Assembly (NCBI RefSeq): GCF_019703515.2 | Contig: NC_059349.1 | Coordinates: forward strand, 21,920,744-21,984,743 | Length of the DNA stretch: 64,000 nucleotides | Reading direction: 5' to 3' | Source: Myxocyprinus asiaticus | Lineage: Eukaryota; Chordata; Actinopteri; Cypriniformes; Catostomidae | Part shown: one piece after another, positions 32,801 to 43,866 of the stretch | How the letters are laid out: each line of letters opens with the position of its first letter | Position numbering within the stretch: position 1 is the first letter of the stretch | Position numbers and translations under genes: made by a program | Notes under the pieces: generated by a model | Seen by the model: the letters and a program-made list of their open reading frames with translations, nothing else | The model's database searches: none | What the model was told of the DNA's origin: nothing

Positions 32801-33037
32801 TTTGGTTAATTTCCTGAGAGATGCATCTTGGACTTCATAATGTTCACAGTAGTTAAATAATAACATACATTTACTTAAAATAAGTAAAAAAAATAAACAG
32901 CAGTAAAAAAGGGATCTAAAATATGGGGAATTGTTCATGATAAAATAAATTAATGCTTTGTAATTTAAAGATAAAAAATTAACAATAAATATAATAAATA
33001 ATAATTATATAAATATTTATTTACTTATAATGTTTTT

Positions 33038-33072
33038 TTTTTGTTTGTTTGTTTGTTTGTTTTTTTTCTAGT
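33038..33072. repeat. GTTT microsatellite
   Basis: Tandem GTTT units are flanked by T-runs. A similar tract lies at 32488-32514. Confidence 0.7.
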
Positions 33073-33077
33073 TTCCC

Positions 33078-33368
33078 TGGTAACACTTTACAACTAGGCA
33101 CTATGTTAACAGTAGTTAATGAATTAGGAATCATTAACTAGCAATTAATAATATTTATCCAGCATTTATTAATCTTGTTTAATGTTAATTTATAAATAGC
33201 CTACAGTTCATTGTTAATTCATGTTAGTTCAGAATGCGTTAACGTGCACTCTAGCTTTTAATGTTAAAAATGCATTAGTATATGTAGAAATTAATATTAA
33301 CTTAGATTAATAAGTTTACTATTGCGTTGAATATTGATAAGGTATACAGCCTTATTGTAAAGTGTTTC
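33078..33368. repeat. MITE with TGGTAACACTTTACAA ends
   Basis: The left end is TGGTAACACTTTACAACTAG and the right end, reverse complemented, GAAACACTTTACAATAAGG. The interior has TTAACTAGC and GTTAATTCATGTTAGTTC words. It is the same family as the amylase intron 9 repeat at 48425-48679. No coding capacity. Confidence 0.75.
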
Positions 33369-33649
33369 TCTTTGGCTTTGTCCACTGATCAGCTTCACAC
33401 CACCTCCACCGTTGACCCCTATGGTGTCTGTGAAGAATGAGTAAATCGAGCAAGTAAAATGATTAAACCAGAACCACTGGGAGGCTATATATAGAAGACA
33501 CCTGAACAGCCCATACACACACATTTGGAATCATCACAGCAGTCATACAGGACGGTGCTATGGTGTCACAGCTCTGTTCTTTGTGAGATAACCTCAACTA
33601 TTACTCACCATTCACAATGAGAGAGAGAGGAACTGTAAAATATATATAT

Positions 33650-34167
33650 TTTGTTTTTGGCACCATTCTGAGTAAATTCTAGAGACCAGCCCATCTGGCA
33701 CCAACAATCATGCCATGCTCCAAATCACTGAGATCATATTTGTTCCCCAATCTGATGGTTGATGTGAACATTAACTGAAGCTCCTGACCTGTATTTGCAT
33801 GATTTTATGCACTACAATGCTGCCACATGGTTGGCTGATTAGATAATCGCATGTATGATTGTTGGTGCCAGATGGGCTGGTTTGAGTATTTCTGTAACTG
33901 CTGATCTCCTGGGATTTTCACACAAAACAGTCTCTTGAATTTACTCTGAATGGTGCCAAAAACAAAAAACATCCAGTGAGTGTCAGTTCTGTTGACAGAA
34001 ATGCCTTGTTGATGAGAGAGGTCAGCCGAGAATGGACAGACTGGTTCTGACAAAGTGTACGGTAACTCAGATAACCGCTCTGTACAACTGTGGTGAGAAG
34101 AATAGCATCTCAGAATAGGGGGACCTAAAAAATATTAGGCAGGTGGTTTTAATGTTGTGGCTGATTG

Positions 34168-34171
<4 letters not shown>
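33650..34171. mobile_element. Fold-back Tc1-like fragment
   Basis: The left arm (33653-33855) is antisense and the right arm (33857-34171) is sense, both from the 5' half of a Tc1-like element. GGCACCATTCTGAGTAAATT at the left pairs with AATTTACTCTGAATGGTGCC at the right. The sense arm encodes GARWAGLSISVTADLLGFSH, the helix-turn-helix seen in 20354-20940. The antisense arm carries the matching sequence with about 50 bp deleted. The far right ends in an outward Tc1-style terminus (reverse complement CACACCAATCAGCCACAACA). It is an inverted duplication, not a simple insertion. Confidence 0.78.

Positions 34172-34221
<50 letters not shown>
34172..34221. repeat. (TA)n(CA)n microsatellite
   Basis: About 15 TA units are followed by about 9 CA units, between the end of one Tc1-type element and the start of the next. 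Confidence 0.95.
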
Positions 34222-34316
34222 TGGCAGCCAGAAGTTTTGAATAATGTACAGATTTTACACTTATGGAAAGAAATTGGTACTTTTATTCACCAAAGTGGCA
34301 TTCAACTGATCACAAG

Positions 34317-34555
34317 GGGCAGTGGTGGCTCAGTGGTTAAGGCTCTGGGTTACCGATCAGAAGGTCAGAGGTTCAAACTGCAGTACTGCCAAGATGCCAC
34401 TGTTGGGCCCTTGAGCAAGGCCCTTGACCCTATCTGCTCCAGGAGTGCTGTATCATGGCTGACCCTGCACTCTGACCCCAGCTTAGCTGGGATATGTGAA
34501 AAAAAGAATTTCACTGTATATGTGCAAAATGTATAATGTGTGATAAATACAATTA
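34317..34555 (+). mobile_element. tRNA-derived SINE, sense
   Basis: The head reads GTGGCTCAGTGGTTAAGGC (box A-like), then GGTTCAAACTGCA (box B-like). The body has TTGAGCAAGGCCCTTGACC and the tail ATGTGCAAAATGTATAATGT plus AT-rich sequence. It is the same family as 912-1141. It interrupts the left inverted repeat of the surrounding Tc1 element, so it is younger than that element. Confidence 0.85.
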
Positions 34556-34899
34556 TTAATTATAATTACAATGTTTAGTCAGGACATTAATAATGTGAAA
34601 AATTACTGTTACAATTTTAAAAAAATTTCAGAACTTCTTAAACTATTTCAAAGAGTTCTCATCAAAAAATCCTCCACGTGCAGCAATGACAGCTTTGCAG
34701 ATCCTTGGCATTCTAGCTGTCAGTTTGACCAGATACATTTCACCCCACGCTTCCTGTAGCACTTGCCACAGATGTGGCTGTCTTGTCGGTCACTTCTCAC
34801 GCACCTTACAGTCTAGCTGATCCCACAAAAGCTCAATGGGGTTAAGATCCATAACACTGTTTTCCAATTATCTGTTGTCCAATGTCTGTGTTTCTTTGC

Positions 34900-35303
34900 T
34901 CACGCTAACCTTTTCTTTTTGTTTTTCTGTTTCAAATGTGGCTTTTTCTTTGCAATTCTTCCCATAAGGCCTGCACCCCTGAGTCTTCTCTCTACTGTTA
35001 TACATGAAACTGGTGTTGAGTGGGTAGAATTAAATGAATCTGTCAGCTGAGGACATGTGAGGTGTCTATTTCTCAAACTAGAGACTCTGATGTACTTATC
35101 CTCTTGTTTAGTTGTACATCTGGCCTTCCACATCTCTTTCTGTCCTTGTTAGAGCCAGTTGTTCTTTGTCTTTGAAGACTGTAGTGTACACCTTTGTATG
35201 AAATCTTCAGTTTTTTGGCAATTTCAAGCATTGTATAGCCTTCATTCCTCAAAACATTGATTGACTGACTAGTTTCTAGAGAAAGCTGTTTCTTTTTTGC
35301 CAT
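34900..35303 (-). pseudogene. Tc1-family transposase, DNA-binding part only
   Basis: The - strand frame starts MAKKKQLSLETSQSINVLRN, then EGYTMLEIAKKLKISYKGVHYSLQRQ (helix-turn-helix, given as adjoining motifs). It shifts frame near 35130 into MWKARCTTKQEDKYIRVSSL and VSCITVERRLRGAGLMGRIA, the second DNA-binding subdomain. The DDE core is deleted, leaving only the Glu-region words near 34835. Confidence 0.85.
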
Positions 35304-35663
35304 TTTTGACCTAATATTGACCTTAAGACATGCCAGTTATTGCATACTGTGGCAACTCAAAAACAAACACAAAGACAATGTTAAGTTTCATTTAACGAAC
35401 CAAATAGAGTCCAACTGTGTTTGATATAATGGCAAGTAATTTTCTAGTACCAAATTAGCAGTTTAGCATGATTACTCAAGGATTAGGTGTTGGAGTGATG
35501 GCTGCTGGAAATGGGGCCTGTCTTGATTTTATCAAAAATTACTTTTTAAAATAGTGATGACTATACTTTGTGATCAGTTGAATTTCACTTAGTGAATTAA
35601 AGTACCAATTTCCTTTCGAAACAGCAAAATCTGTACATTATTCAAATTTTGGTCGCCAGTGTA

Positions 35664-35752
35664 TATACAGTATATATACAGTATATGTACAGTATATTAT
35701 ACATTATATATTCATACATATTTAAATGTGTATGTGGTGTGAATGTGTGTGT
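35664..35752. repeat. TATATACAG-type simple repeat
   Basis: Imperfect TATATACAGTATATAT units are followed by a GTGTGTG stretch, directly before the hAT-type MITE. Confidence 0.6.
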
Positions 35753-35760
35753 GTAGAAAC

Positions 35761-37098
35761 TAGGGATGTGCCCGAATGCCCGAATGACTTCAAAACAAAT
35801 AATTAATAATTAAAATAATATTCGTATGACTGATTATCCAAGAGCTACAAGGATAAAGTGATATTTTAAATAAATATATACAAAATTGCAAAGAATGTAT
35901 GAATCTGTGCAGCCAATATTTCTAAAGTGTAAACCTTATGAATGAAAATGCACACGGTGTGATTTCCGATCGGATGGGCACAGTCTCGACTCAGTTTGTG
36001 GTCTCTGTTAATTGTGCTCGTCTGGAGCTTGTCAAGTGTAACATTAAGATACGACATCATATTCACTTTTCACTTATGAAATGTCTATGTTAATGTATTA
36101 CATGATTCATACGTGATTCTCATGTATTTATTTATAGCATAAACCTGAGCGTGATTTTAAATTCCTGACCTGAAGTGATGATTTCACGTCGGAGCTCGTC
36201 TATCTGTCTTTTAACGTTGATCACATTTATATCCACATCAGCGATTATGGAAATTATCTGGTTAAAACTAAAAAAACTAAAAATACAAAGTAAATAAAAA
36301 TTAAAGTGCTCAATAAAGGTTTAAATGCTCCATAGAGTATTCATCTATTAGGAATATTCCTCCTTATGTAAAACAAAAGAAACTGAAACATGCTCCGTCT
36401 TTTTTTCTTCTTCTTTAAATTGTGCTACATCTGGTAAGGCTCTATATAAATTTAACATTATTATTATTATTATTATTATTATTTAACTAAATAATGTTTT
36501 TTATCGTAAAAATGTTTAGACTTACGGGACTTTCACCTGTTTGTAGGCTATACTGATTTTATTTTCATTTCTTTTAATGTCTGTATTTGTATTGATTATT
36601 CTCTGCAAAATGTGTGCTTGACATTTCACATTTTGCTTGACACTTCTTGCCTTCAGAATAATGTTGTTATACATGCACAGACAAACAAAAATTCTGTTTC
36701 ATGCAGATATTAATATCAGAAATACCAGGAGAAACCACAGTTAACAACATATTCCACGGGTAGCCTACAAATTCAGCTTCATCTGGTAAGAAAAAAGAGA
36801 ATAAAATAATATTTTTTAAATAATAGTTGTATAATAATAATAATAATAATAATAGTAATTATTATTATTATTATTAGGCTATTATTATGAAAATGTATAT
36901 ACAAGGCATATTTTATTATTAGAAACTATAAATGTATAAATGAGTAACATTTAAAAATGGGCATTTCATTAAGTTTGGACGCACTTCCGGTTTAAGCACC
37001 ACCCACACCCGGTTCTATACGAATACAGATACAGATAATTTTGGCATATGAACAGATACAGATACAAATACAGATAATGGCTTCGCTGCACACCCCTT
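35761..37098. mobile_element. hAT-type MITE with 8-bp target duplication
   Basis: The ends are TAGGGATGTGC at the left and, reverse complemented, AAGGGGTGTGC at the right. The flanks are GTAGAAAC (35753-35760) and GTAGAAAT (37099-37106), an 8-bp duplication with one mismatch, the length expected for hAT transposons. The 1.34-kb interior has no coding frame of note. It contains ATT and TAA microsatellites at 36453-36482 and 36831-36876, and GATACAGATAC-type tandem words near the right end (37022-37078). Confidence 0.75.
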
Positions 37099-37106
37099 GT
37101 AGAAAT

Positions 37107-37756
37107 CAGCCAAAAAATGGCTTAAACATATTTGTAAATCAGTTATATTTTTACTACATAATGTACATATATATATACTGTATACACACATTCACACACA
37201 TATACACATACATGCATACATATATACAGTATATAAACAGAGACTTAAGTTACTTACTTCATATTTTTGTAAATAACAAAGTTATTGTTTTCCAGATTGT
37301 CATTTTGACCAGAGTTGCCATGACGACAAAGTGGGATGGTGTGGTGAATGTCACCTTTGCTGTCTAAACTCGCATGTCTGGAGCTCAGGTCTGTGTGTGT
37401 GTGTGACGGGGCGCGGAGGATGGCCCCCTGGGCCCCTGCTGTCCTGACGGTCCTGCCACAGCTGCACTCAGGTGAAACCGACGTGCTGGCAGCAGCATGA
37501 AAGCTCTAAAAAAAACAGAAAGAAAATGTCCTGCAATGATCAAAGACTCAAATTATTTTCTTGGTTGCCAAACAGCTTTTGTTGTGTCTAGTTTGCTACT
37601 GAAGTAAAAATAACCAGATCTCTATTTAGGTTACAACCTGGTGCATTGACTTTAATACAGTATGTTTTTTAATGGTTTTCAAAAAAAATTCACACTGTGT
37701 GAAACCCTGGTTTAAAGCCATTTTTAACTCCAAGTTACGGCCACTTTTAACCCTGG
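37107..37756. other. No gene recognised
   Basis: No gene is seen. Imperfect TATA/CACA simple repeat lies at 37165-37235. A locally GC-rich patch at 37400-37500 has no open frame or motif I can name. Confidence 0.45.
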
Positions 37757-38645
37757 ATTAAAGTGACAGTTCACCCAAAAAATGAGAAATTTCTCACCAT
37801 TAACCCCTGTGGCAGCTCAAACTCGTACACAAATATATTCTGAAGGATATTTAATGTGTTTTTGTCCATAAAATGAAAGTAAATGGGGTCCAAAACTTTC
37901 AAACTCCAAAAGGACATAAAAGCAGCATAAGTTATCCATATGACTCAAGTGCTTTAATCCATGTCTTCTGCAGCGACACCAACAGTTTTGGGTGAAAAAC
38001 AAACCAATATTAAAAGGAATATTCCAGTTCCAATACAAGTTAGTAAAAATTATTTGGACTCCTCAGTCCTTTCCTTTTTAAAAATACATAAAATGTGAGG
38101 TTACAGTGAGGCACTTCCAATAGAAGTGAATGGGGCCAATTTTTGGAGGGTTTAAAGACAGAAATATGGAGCTTTTAATCTGATAAAAGTACTTACATGA
38201 ATTCTTCTATTAAAACTCATGTATTATTTGAGCTATAAAGTTTATTAAATTTTAATTTTTATAGTTGTTTTGGGGTTTGAGGGTTCACTGACATTACATC
38301 ATCATGGCAACAAAGTTGTAAAATTGGCTTTACACAGAAAATGTTAGTAAGTGATTTTATAACACTAAAATAATGTTAACACACATATTGTTAATGCCTT
38401 GTGGATATACTTTTGAAATAGGAAATATTTTAACATTTACGGATTGGTCCCATTGACTTCCATTGTAAGTGCCTCACTGTAACCCAGATTTCTTTTTTTT
38501 TTTTTTTTTTTTTTTATTTCTTTTTTTAAGAAGATGAGGGGCAAGTCAAAATAGATTTTTGTGGTAATCAATATCATGCCACAAATTCTGTTGATTGAGC
38601 TTAACTTGTATTGAACCCGGAATATTCCTTTAAGTCATTATTCAC
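37757..38645. repeat. Older fish repeat hosting a nested MITE
   Basis: The left part (37757-38009) has the AAAGTGACAGTTCACCCAAA start typical of a widespread fish non-coding repeat. It is interrupted by the MITE at 38010-38633 and may end shortly after. No coding capacity. Confidence 0.65.
38010..38633. mobile_element. MITE with GGAATATTCC ends
   Basis: The left end reads TTAAAAGGAATATTCCAGTT (with the preceding T) and the right end, reverse complemented, TTAAAGGAATATTCCGGGTT. Both continue with CAATACAAGTTA, giving about 32-bp inverted repeats. The TTAA next to each end would fit a TTAA-targeting superfamily. A T-run lies at 38490-38515. Confidence 0.75.
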
Positions 38646-38698
38646 TATAAATCTTTACATTCACAATTACCTTGGCATGTTCATGAGAAAATGTCTAG

Positions 38699-39060
38699 GT
38701 TACTGTTGTAACCCCCGTTCCCTGATGGAGGGAACGAGACATTGTGTCAATGTAGTGACACTAGGAGTCACTCTTGGGAGCCCCAAACACCTCTGATGTT
38801 TGAGAAAAGGCCAATGAAAATGTGCATACCACTCCCCCGGACATACGTGTATAAAAGGAGCTGGTGCGCACCCACTCATTCAGGTTTATGCTGAGGAGCC
38901 GAGACAGAGTTCCGGCGATCACAGTGGGTAGATCAGTGTTGTGGCAGGAGGGACACAACATCTCGTTCCCTCCATCAGGGAATGGGGATTACAACAGTAA
39001 CCTAGATGTTCCCTATCTGTCACTCACTCGACGTTGTGTTGATGTAGTGACACTAGGGGT
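38699..39060. repeat. DIRS terminal/internal complementary repeat region
   Basis: The arm GTTACTGTTGTAACCCCCGT (38699) is matched in inverse by the arm ending ATTACAACAGTAAC (39003). Inside is a promoter-like stretch on the + strand (GTATAAAAGGAGCTGG at about 38850), which fits the inverted terminal repeat of DIRS elements, where the promoter copy faces inward. Confidence 0.7.
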
Positions 39061-39719
39061 CCCTATACGAAACACCACAACCAGCTGAACTGTGTTACGT
39101 GGATCGGCAGTGCAGGTGCAGGCAGGCCACTGCGTGCTAAGTAACAAGTGCACCGGCCCCATTGTAACCTTCCCAACGCCGTATGGACCCTTGCCCCCCG
39201 AAAGCATAAAAGGGGGGTCAGATGTGCCCACAATGGGAACAGGCCGCACCAGCTGGTTCGGCCTTTTCTCTTCTTTCTTCTCCCGGAGAAAGAACTCGCT
39301 TGATTCCAGCTGAGGTCAAACGTATTCGTGTCGGGGTAGGTGTCTGTGGAAAAAGACACCGCAGATACCACACCCTGCCCGAAGGGGAGGTAATTGTGTG
39401 GAAATACATCACATGGGCTTACTGATTCTTTATCGGCAGTATCGCATGTGGAGGAAGTCCCCGTGGTAGGTCCTACCCGGAGGGGACGGAGCTCTACAAG
39501 CATGGCGACCAGTGGCAGGGGGAGACACGGGTCTACCGTCAGGGAGACCATACTGTGGAAGATTACGTCATATGGGGTTACTGACAGGGAACCAACGCAT
39601 ATGGAGCACCTATCCCAGTACAGGAGCTGACCTGAATAGGGCATACTGACACAAGTACTGGGCCTGGCGTCGAATTCTTCTGCCGAATTTGCTTGCCGCA
39701 GATGCTAAGGGAGGAATCC

Positions 39720-40640
39720 AGGGTTCACCGATCCCAGGAACTCACGTGGATGAAAGAGTGCACGTCTTCCCCTGGGGAATTGTGTGCCAGTGGTACCCCC
39801 GGCCAGCTGCACCTGTTTGTACCTACCAACACATGGGACAAAACTGGCTCAACCCGGAGATTATAAAATCTCGTGAAGGTATTGGGTGTTGCTCGGCCCG
39901 CTGCTCTACAGATGTCTGTTAGAGAGGCACCATTGGCCAAGGCCCAGGAGGCGGCTACGCTCCTGGTAGAGTGCGCTCATAGTCCCAAAGAGGACAGCGC
40001 ACCCTGGGCCTGGTATGCCAATGCGATGGCGTCCACAATGCAGTGGGCAATCCTCTGTTTGGAGACAGTGTTCCCCTTCTGATGTCCCCCGAAACAGACA
40101 AAGAGCTGCTCGGAACGTCTAAAGCTCTCCGTGCGGTCCAAATTGATACACAAAACACGTACCGGACACAACAATGACAAGGCTGGGTCTGCTTCCTCCC
40201 GGGGCAGCGCTTGCAGGTTCACCACCTGATCTTTAAAGGGGTTAGTGGGAACCTTGGGCACATAGCCCGGCCGGGGTCTCAGGATCACGTGAGAGTACGC
40301 CGGACCAAACTCTAGGCACGTATTGCTGACAGAGAATGCTTGCAGGTCCCCAACCCTCTTGATGGAGGTGATCTCAGTCAGGAGAGCCATCTTCAAGGAG
40401 AGGGCTTTCAGCTCAATGGACTCTAAGGGTTCAAAAGAGGTCCCACAAGGGAACGAGGTGTGGCCTAGGAGGATTCAACCTCCTGGCGCCTCTAAGGAAC
40501 CTGATGATCAGGTCGTGCTTCTCTAAATACTTACCATCCACAGCATCGTGGTGTGCCGCTATAGCGGCTACATACACCTTCAAGATGGAGGGGGACAACT
40601 GCACCTTGAACCTCTCCTGCAGGAAGGAAAGCACCAACCT
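39720..40640 (-). pseudogene. DIRS tyrosine recombinase, broken
   Basis: The N-terminal part is at 40637-40431 (LSPSILKVYVAAIAAHHDAV). The catalytic part lies at 40396-39725. It shows the first Arg in CPVRVL (near 40165), the H-x-x-R box as AHSTRS (near 39970), and the nucleophile Tyr in TFTRFYNLRVEP (near 39862). A TGA at 39977-39979 interrupts the frame just before the HSTR box, probably an Arg CGA-to-TGA change. A frame break also separates the N-terminal part. All four hallmark residues I looked for remain visible despite the stop. Confidence 0.85.
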
Positions 40641-40831
40641 GAGTGCACAACTCTGTGGGTCTTCACCTCGAGAAGAACACCAATTCGCAAATAGGCGCCA
40701 CTTCTAGGCGTACAGTCGCCTTGTAGAGGGGGCCCTGACCTGAGTGATAGTGTCTACTACCATGGGTGGTAGGCCACTCAGATCTTCCGTGTCCCGTCCA
40801 AGGGCCAGACGTGGAGGTTCCATAGGTCTGG

Positions 40832-42500
40832 TCATGGGTGCCAGATTGTGCCTCGTCCCTGAGAAAGGTGGTCCAACCTCAGGGGAATTTTCCAGGGAGG
40901 GGCTGTCGCAAGGAGCGTGAGTTTCGAGAACCAAGTCTGGGTGGGCCAGTAGGGCGCTACCAACAAGACCTGTTCCTCATTCTCCCTGACCTTGCACAAC
41001 GTCTGTGCAAGTAGGCTCACTGGGGGAAATGCATATTTGTGCAGACACCGGGGCCAGCTGTGTGCCAGTGCGTCCGTGCCGATGGGAGCCTTGATCAGGG
41101 CGTACCAGAGCAGGCAATGGGAGGATTCCCGGGAGGCAAACAGGTCTACCTGTGCCTTGCTGAATCGACTCCAAATCAGCCAGACCGCCTGGGGCTGGAG
41201 CCTCCACTCTCCCCTGAGCATCACCTTCCATGACAGCGTGTCCACTGTGTGATTGAATTTGCCAGGGGTGTGAGTGTACCACAGCAACTTGAGCCACTGC
41301 TGGCTCCAGAGGAGGAGATGGCGGGCAAGTTGCAACATGCGGGGTGAGTGCAAACCGCCTTGGCAGTTTATATATGCTACCGTCGCCGTATTGTCCATCC
41401 AGACCAACACATGCTTGCACTGGATCAACGGCCAAAGCCTCTGCAGGGCTAGCAATACCGCGAGCAACTCGAGGCAGTTGATGTGCCAGTGCAGATGAGG
41501 GCCTGTCCAGGAACCTGCAGCTGCATGCCCATTGCAAACGGTGCCCCAGCCTGACTTGGAGGCCCCAGCCCGACTGTCGTGATGATGACTCGCCTGGAGA
41601 CCTACTCTAGGGGAACCCCTGCCCATAGAAATGCCAGGTCCGTCCAAGGGCTGAACAAGCGGCGGCAGATTGGCTTGATAGCCACGGGATGCGTGCTGTG
41701 GTGCCATGCCCATCTCTGGACTTGAGTCTGAAGCCAGTGCTGAAGCGGTCTCATGTGCATCAACCCGAGGGGTGTGACTGCCGCCGAGGATGCCATATGC
41801 TCCAGGAGCCTCTGAAATTGTTTCAGTGGGACTGCTGTTCTCCCCCTGAATGCCTTCAGGCAATTCAGCACTGACTGAGCGCGCTCGTTCGTGAGACGAG
41901 CAGTTATAGCGGCCGAGTCCAACTCCATCCCGAGAAAAGGGATGCTCTGCACCGGGGCAAGCTTTCTCTTTTCCCAGTTGACCTGAAGGCCCAATCGGCT
42001 GATGTGGCTGAGCACCAGGTCCATGTGTGCACACAACAGATCTCGAGAGTGAGCTAGGATCAGCCAGATCGTCGAGATAGTTGAGGATGCAGACGCCCAC
42101 TTCCCTTAGCCCGCAAGGGCTGCATCTGCGACCTTGGTGAAGATGCAAGGCAACAGGCCAAAGGGGAGGACCTTGTACTGGTATGCCGACCCTCAAAGGC
42201 AAACCAAAGGAACGGTCTGTGACAAGGCAGGATCGAGACATGAATGTACGCGTCTTTCAGGTCCACCGCCGCAAACCAATCTTGGTGCCTGATGCACGAT
42301 AGAATGTGCTTCTGCATGAGCATCTTGAACGTAAGCCTGTATGGGCCTGATTCAGTGCCCGCAGGTCCAAGATCGGTCGCAACCCACTGCCTTTCTTGGG
42401 CACAATGAAGTAGAGGCTGTAGAAGCCACCCTTCATCTCGCTGGAGGGACAGCCTTCTGCAGAAGGGCCGCGACTAGGGCAACGGTGTCCTCAACACCTA
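40832..42500 (-). pseudogene. DIRS reverse transcriptase and RNase H, broken
   Basis: The RT palm is visible at 42323-42060 (DWFAAVDLKDAYIHVSI, with catalytic Asp residues). The catalytic box appears as LNYLDDLAD near 42083, and the thumb continues in another frame at 42036-41602 (VNWEKRKLAPVQSIPFLGME). RNase H is at 41537-40832, with HINCLELLAVLLALQRLWPL, VLVWMDNTATVAYINCQGGL (catalytic Asp) and YTHTPGKFNHTVDTLS. At least two frame switches occur, near 42240 and 42036. The order RT, RNase H and then recombinase is that of DIRS. Confidence 0.87.
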
Positions 42501-42725
42501 CCGAGGTGCTCCGCGTAACAACGACGGCCGAAGGCATCGAGTTTATGACCCAGAGAGTGAGGAAAGCATTCTTTTTGAAAATGTGGGAACACAGCCCTTC
42601 GGGCGTGCGGCAAACTCAAAAAAGGGAACCAAGGATTCTCCTTCCGGCCCTCCACCTGGGGATGGAGTGGTCTGTCTACCACCTCCAAATGTGGCGTGAG
42701 TCTCCTCACCTCCGGGTTGTCCATC

Positions 42726-43805
42726 TCAGGGGTTCTTAAAAGCCTTCCTAGGGTACTTGGTCATGGACCATGAGACGGGGGGCGTCAACTTCCTGTGGCG
42801 AGCTCTACACTGGGGCCGAGCCGTTGGCTCAAGCTGCGGTGGAGCTGATGTTGCCACCACAGGAGGATAGCCGTGGCGATGAGCAGACAGGGTGCGCGAT
42901 CTTGAACCACGCAAGATGTGCTGAATGGCCTCAGTCTGCTGCTTTACCATCGAAAACTGCTGCGCGAAGTCTTCGACGGTGTCACCAAAAAGGCCAGCCT
43001 GGGAAATGGGGGCATCAAGGAAGCGAACCTTATCGGCATCCCTCATCTCAACCAGGTTGAGCCAAAGGTGGTGCTCCTGGACCACCAACGTGGACATCGC
43101 CTGCCCAAGAGCCCGCGCTGTGACTTCCATTGCCTGTAGGGCGAGGTCGGTCACCGAGTGAAGCTCCTGCATTACTCCCGGGTCAGGACCACCCTCATGC
43201 AGCTCTTTCAATGCCTTGGCCTGGTGAACCTGCAGGAGGGTCATGGCATGCAGAGCTGAGGTGGCCCACCCCGTGGCACTGTAAGCCTTCACTGTCAGAG
43301 ACGACGTAGTCTTACAGGCCTTGGATGGGAGTCTAGGATGGTTCCACCAGGTGGCGGCGCTCTGTGGGCACAAGTGCACCGCAATCACCTGCTCTACCTG
43401 GGGAATGTCTGTGTAGCCCCTGGCCGCCACGCTGTTGAGGGTGGTGAGAGCAGCAGAACTCAAAAGCCTGGTCCAGGCAGTGATATGTGCCCGCCATGAC
43501 TTCGTGAGTTCTTCATGCACCTCCAGGAAGAAAGACCCCAGGGACCAATTGTCAAGCTGCCAGAGTTCAGGGCAGGGTGGAGGGTTCCACTCTAGCCCGA
43601 CGCTCGCAGCAGCCCGGGCAAGCATGGCCGTCAGCTTGGCGTCAGCCTCAGACTGGGTGACCACACTCGAAGGTGAAAGACCAGCCGAGTCCTCCTGAAG
43701 CAGCCTGCTCTCCAATGCTTCATTCGAGATCTCATCCTCCTCCTGAGTGCTGAATGAGAGGTCGAACCCGCTCTGAGGGGGGCTGCCTGACTCATCCCAG
43801 TCCAT
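42726..43805 (-). pseudogene. DIRS Gag-like protein (open frame of 359 aa)
   Basis: The longest - strand frame begins MDWDESGSPPQSGFDLSFST and stays open to 42726. It has an acidic N-terminus, a predicted helical centre (KAYSATGWATSALHAMTLLQ, then ALKELHEGGPDPGVMQELHS) and a basic C-terminus, as in DIRS Gag proteins. It has no zinc knuckle that I can see. The frame itself is intact, but the element lacks its 5' terminal repeat and its other genes are broken. The amylase junction lies about 60 bp upstream of the ATG. Confidence 0.75.
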
Positions 43806-43866
43806 GGGGATTCACCCGGCGGAGTTACTCCCATTGAAGTCCCCAAATCGCCCCCAGTGCTAACCG

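Larger units (their letters stand above)
34219..35661 (-). mobile_element. Tc1-like element, core-deleted, carrying a SINE
   Basis: The inverted ends are CACTGGCAGCCAGAAGTTTT at the left and, reverse complemented, CACTGGCGACCAAAATTTGA at the right, and the inner repeats stay alignable for over 100 bp. A TA follows at 35662. The - strand keeps the transposase DNA-binding part (35303-34900), but the catalytic region with both Asp is deleted. The frame jumps from a TDNWKTVLW-like word to DLNPIEL near 34835. A SINE has inserted at 34317-34555 in the left inverted repeat. Confidence 0.85.
38699..43866 (-). mobile_element. DIRS-type (tyrosine recombinase) retrotransposon, 5'-truncated and broken
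   Basis: On the - strand the order is Gag (43805-42726), RT and RNase H (about 42500-40900) and tyrosine recombinase (about 40640-39720), followed by a complex terminal region (39050-38699). The use of a tyrosine recombinase in place of a DDE integrase defines DIRS elements. The 3' terminal region carries the expected complex repeats: arms 38699-38743 and 38959-39003 are inverted copies, and a TGTAGTGACACTAGG word occurs at 38751 and 39043. The 5' terminal repeat is missing, because the element ends about 60 bp upstream of gag inside amylase pseudogene exon 3. It carries several frameshifts and at least one stop, so it is inactive. Confidence 0.88.

Noticed and set aside
34317..34390. tRNA gene
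   Set aside because: As above; the same head occurs at 912-1141 with the same SINE body.
34165..34536. 123-codon open frame on the + strand
   Set aside because: It is formed by a TA/CA microsatellite fused to a Tc1 end and SINE sequence.
37400..37500. GC-rich patch as a CpG-island promoter
   Set aside because: It is only about 100 bp, has no gene after it and no other promoter feature.
39063..39644. 193-codon open frame on the - strand
   Set aside because: It lies in the DIRS terminal region after the recombinase end and has no motif; DIRS elements have non-coding repeats there.
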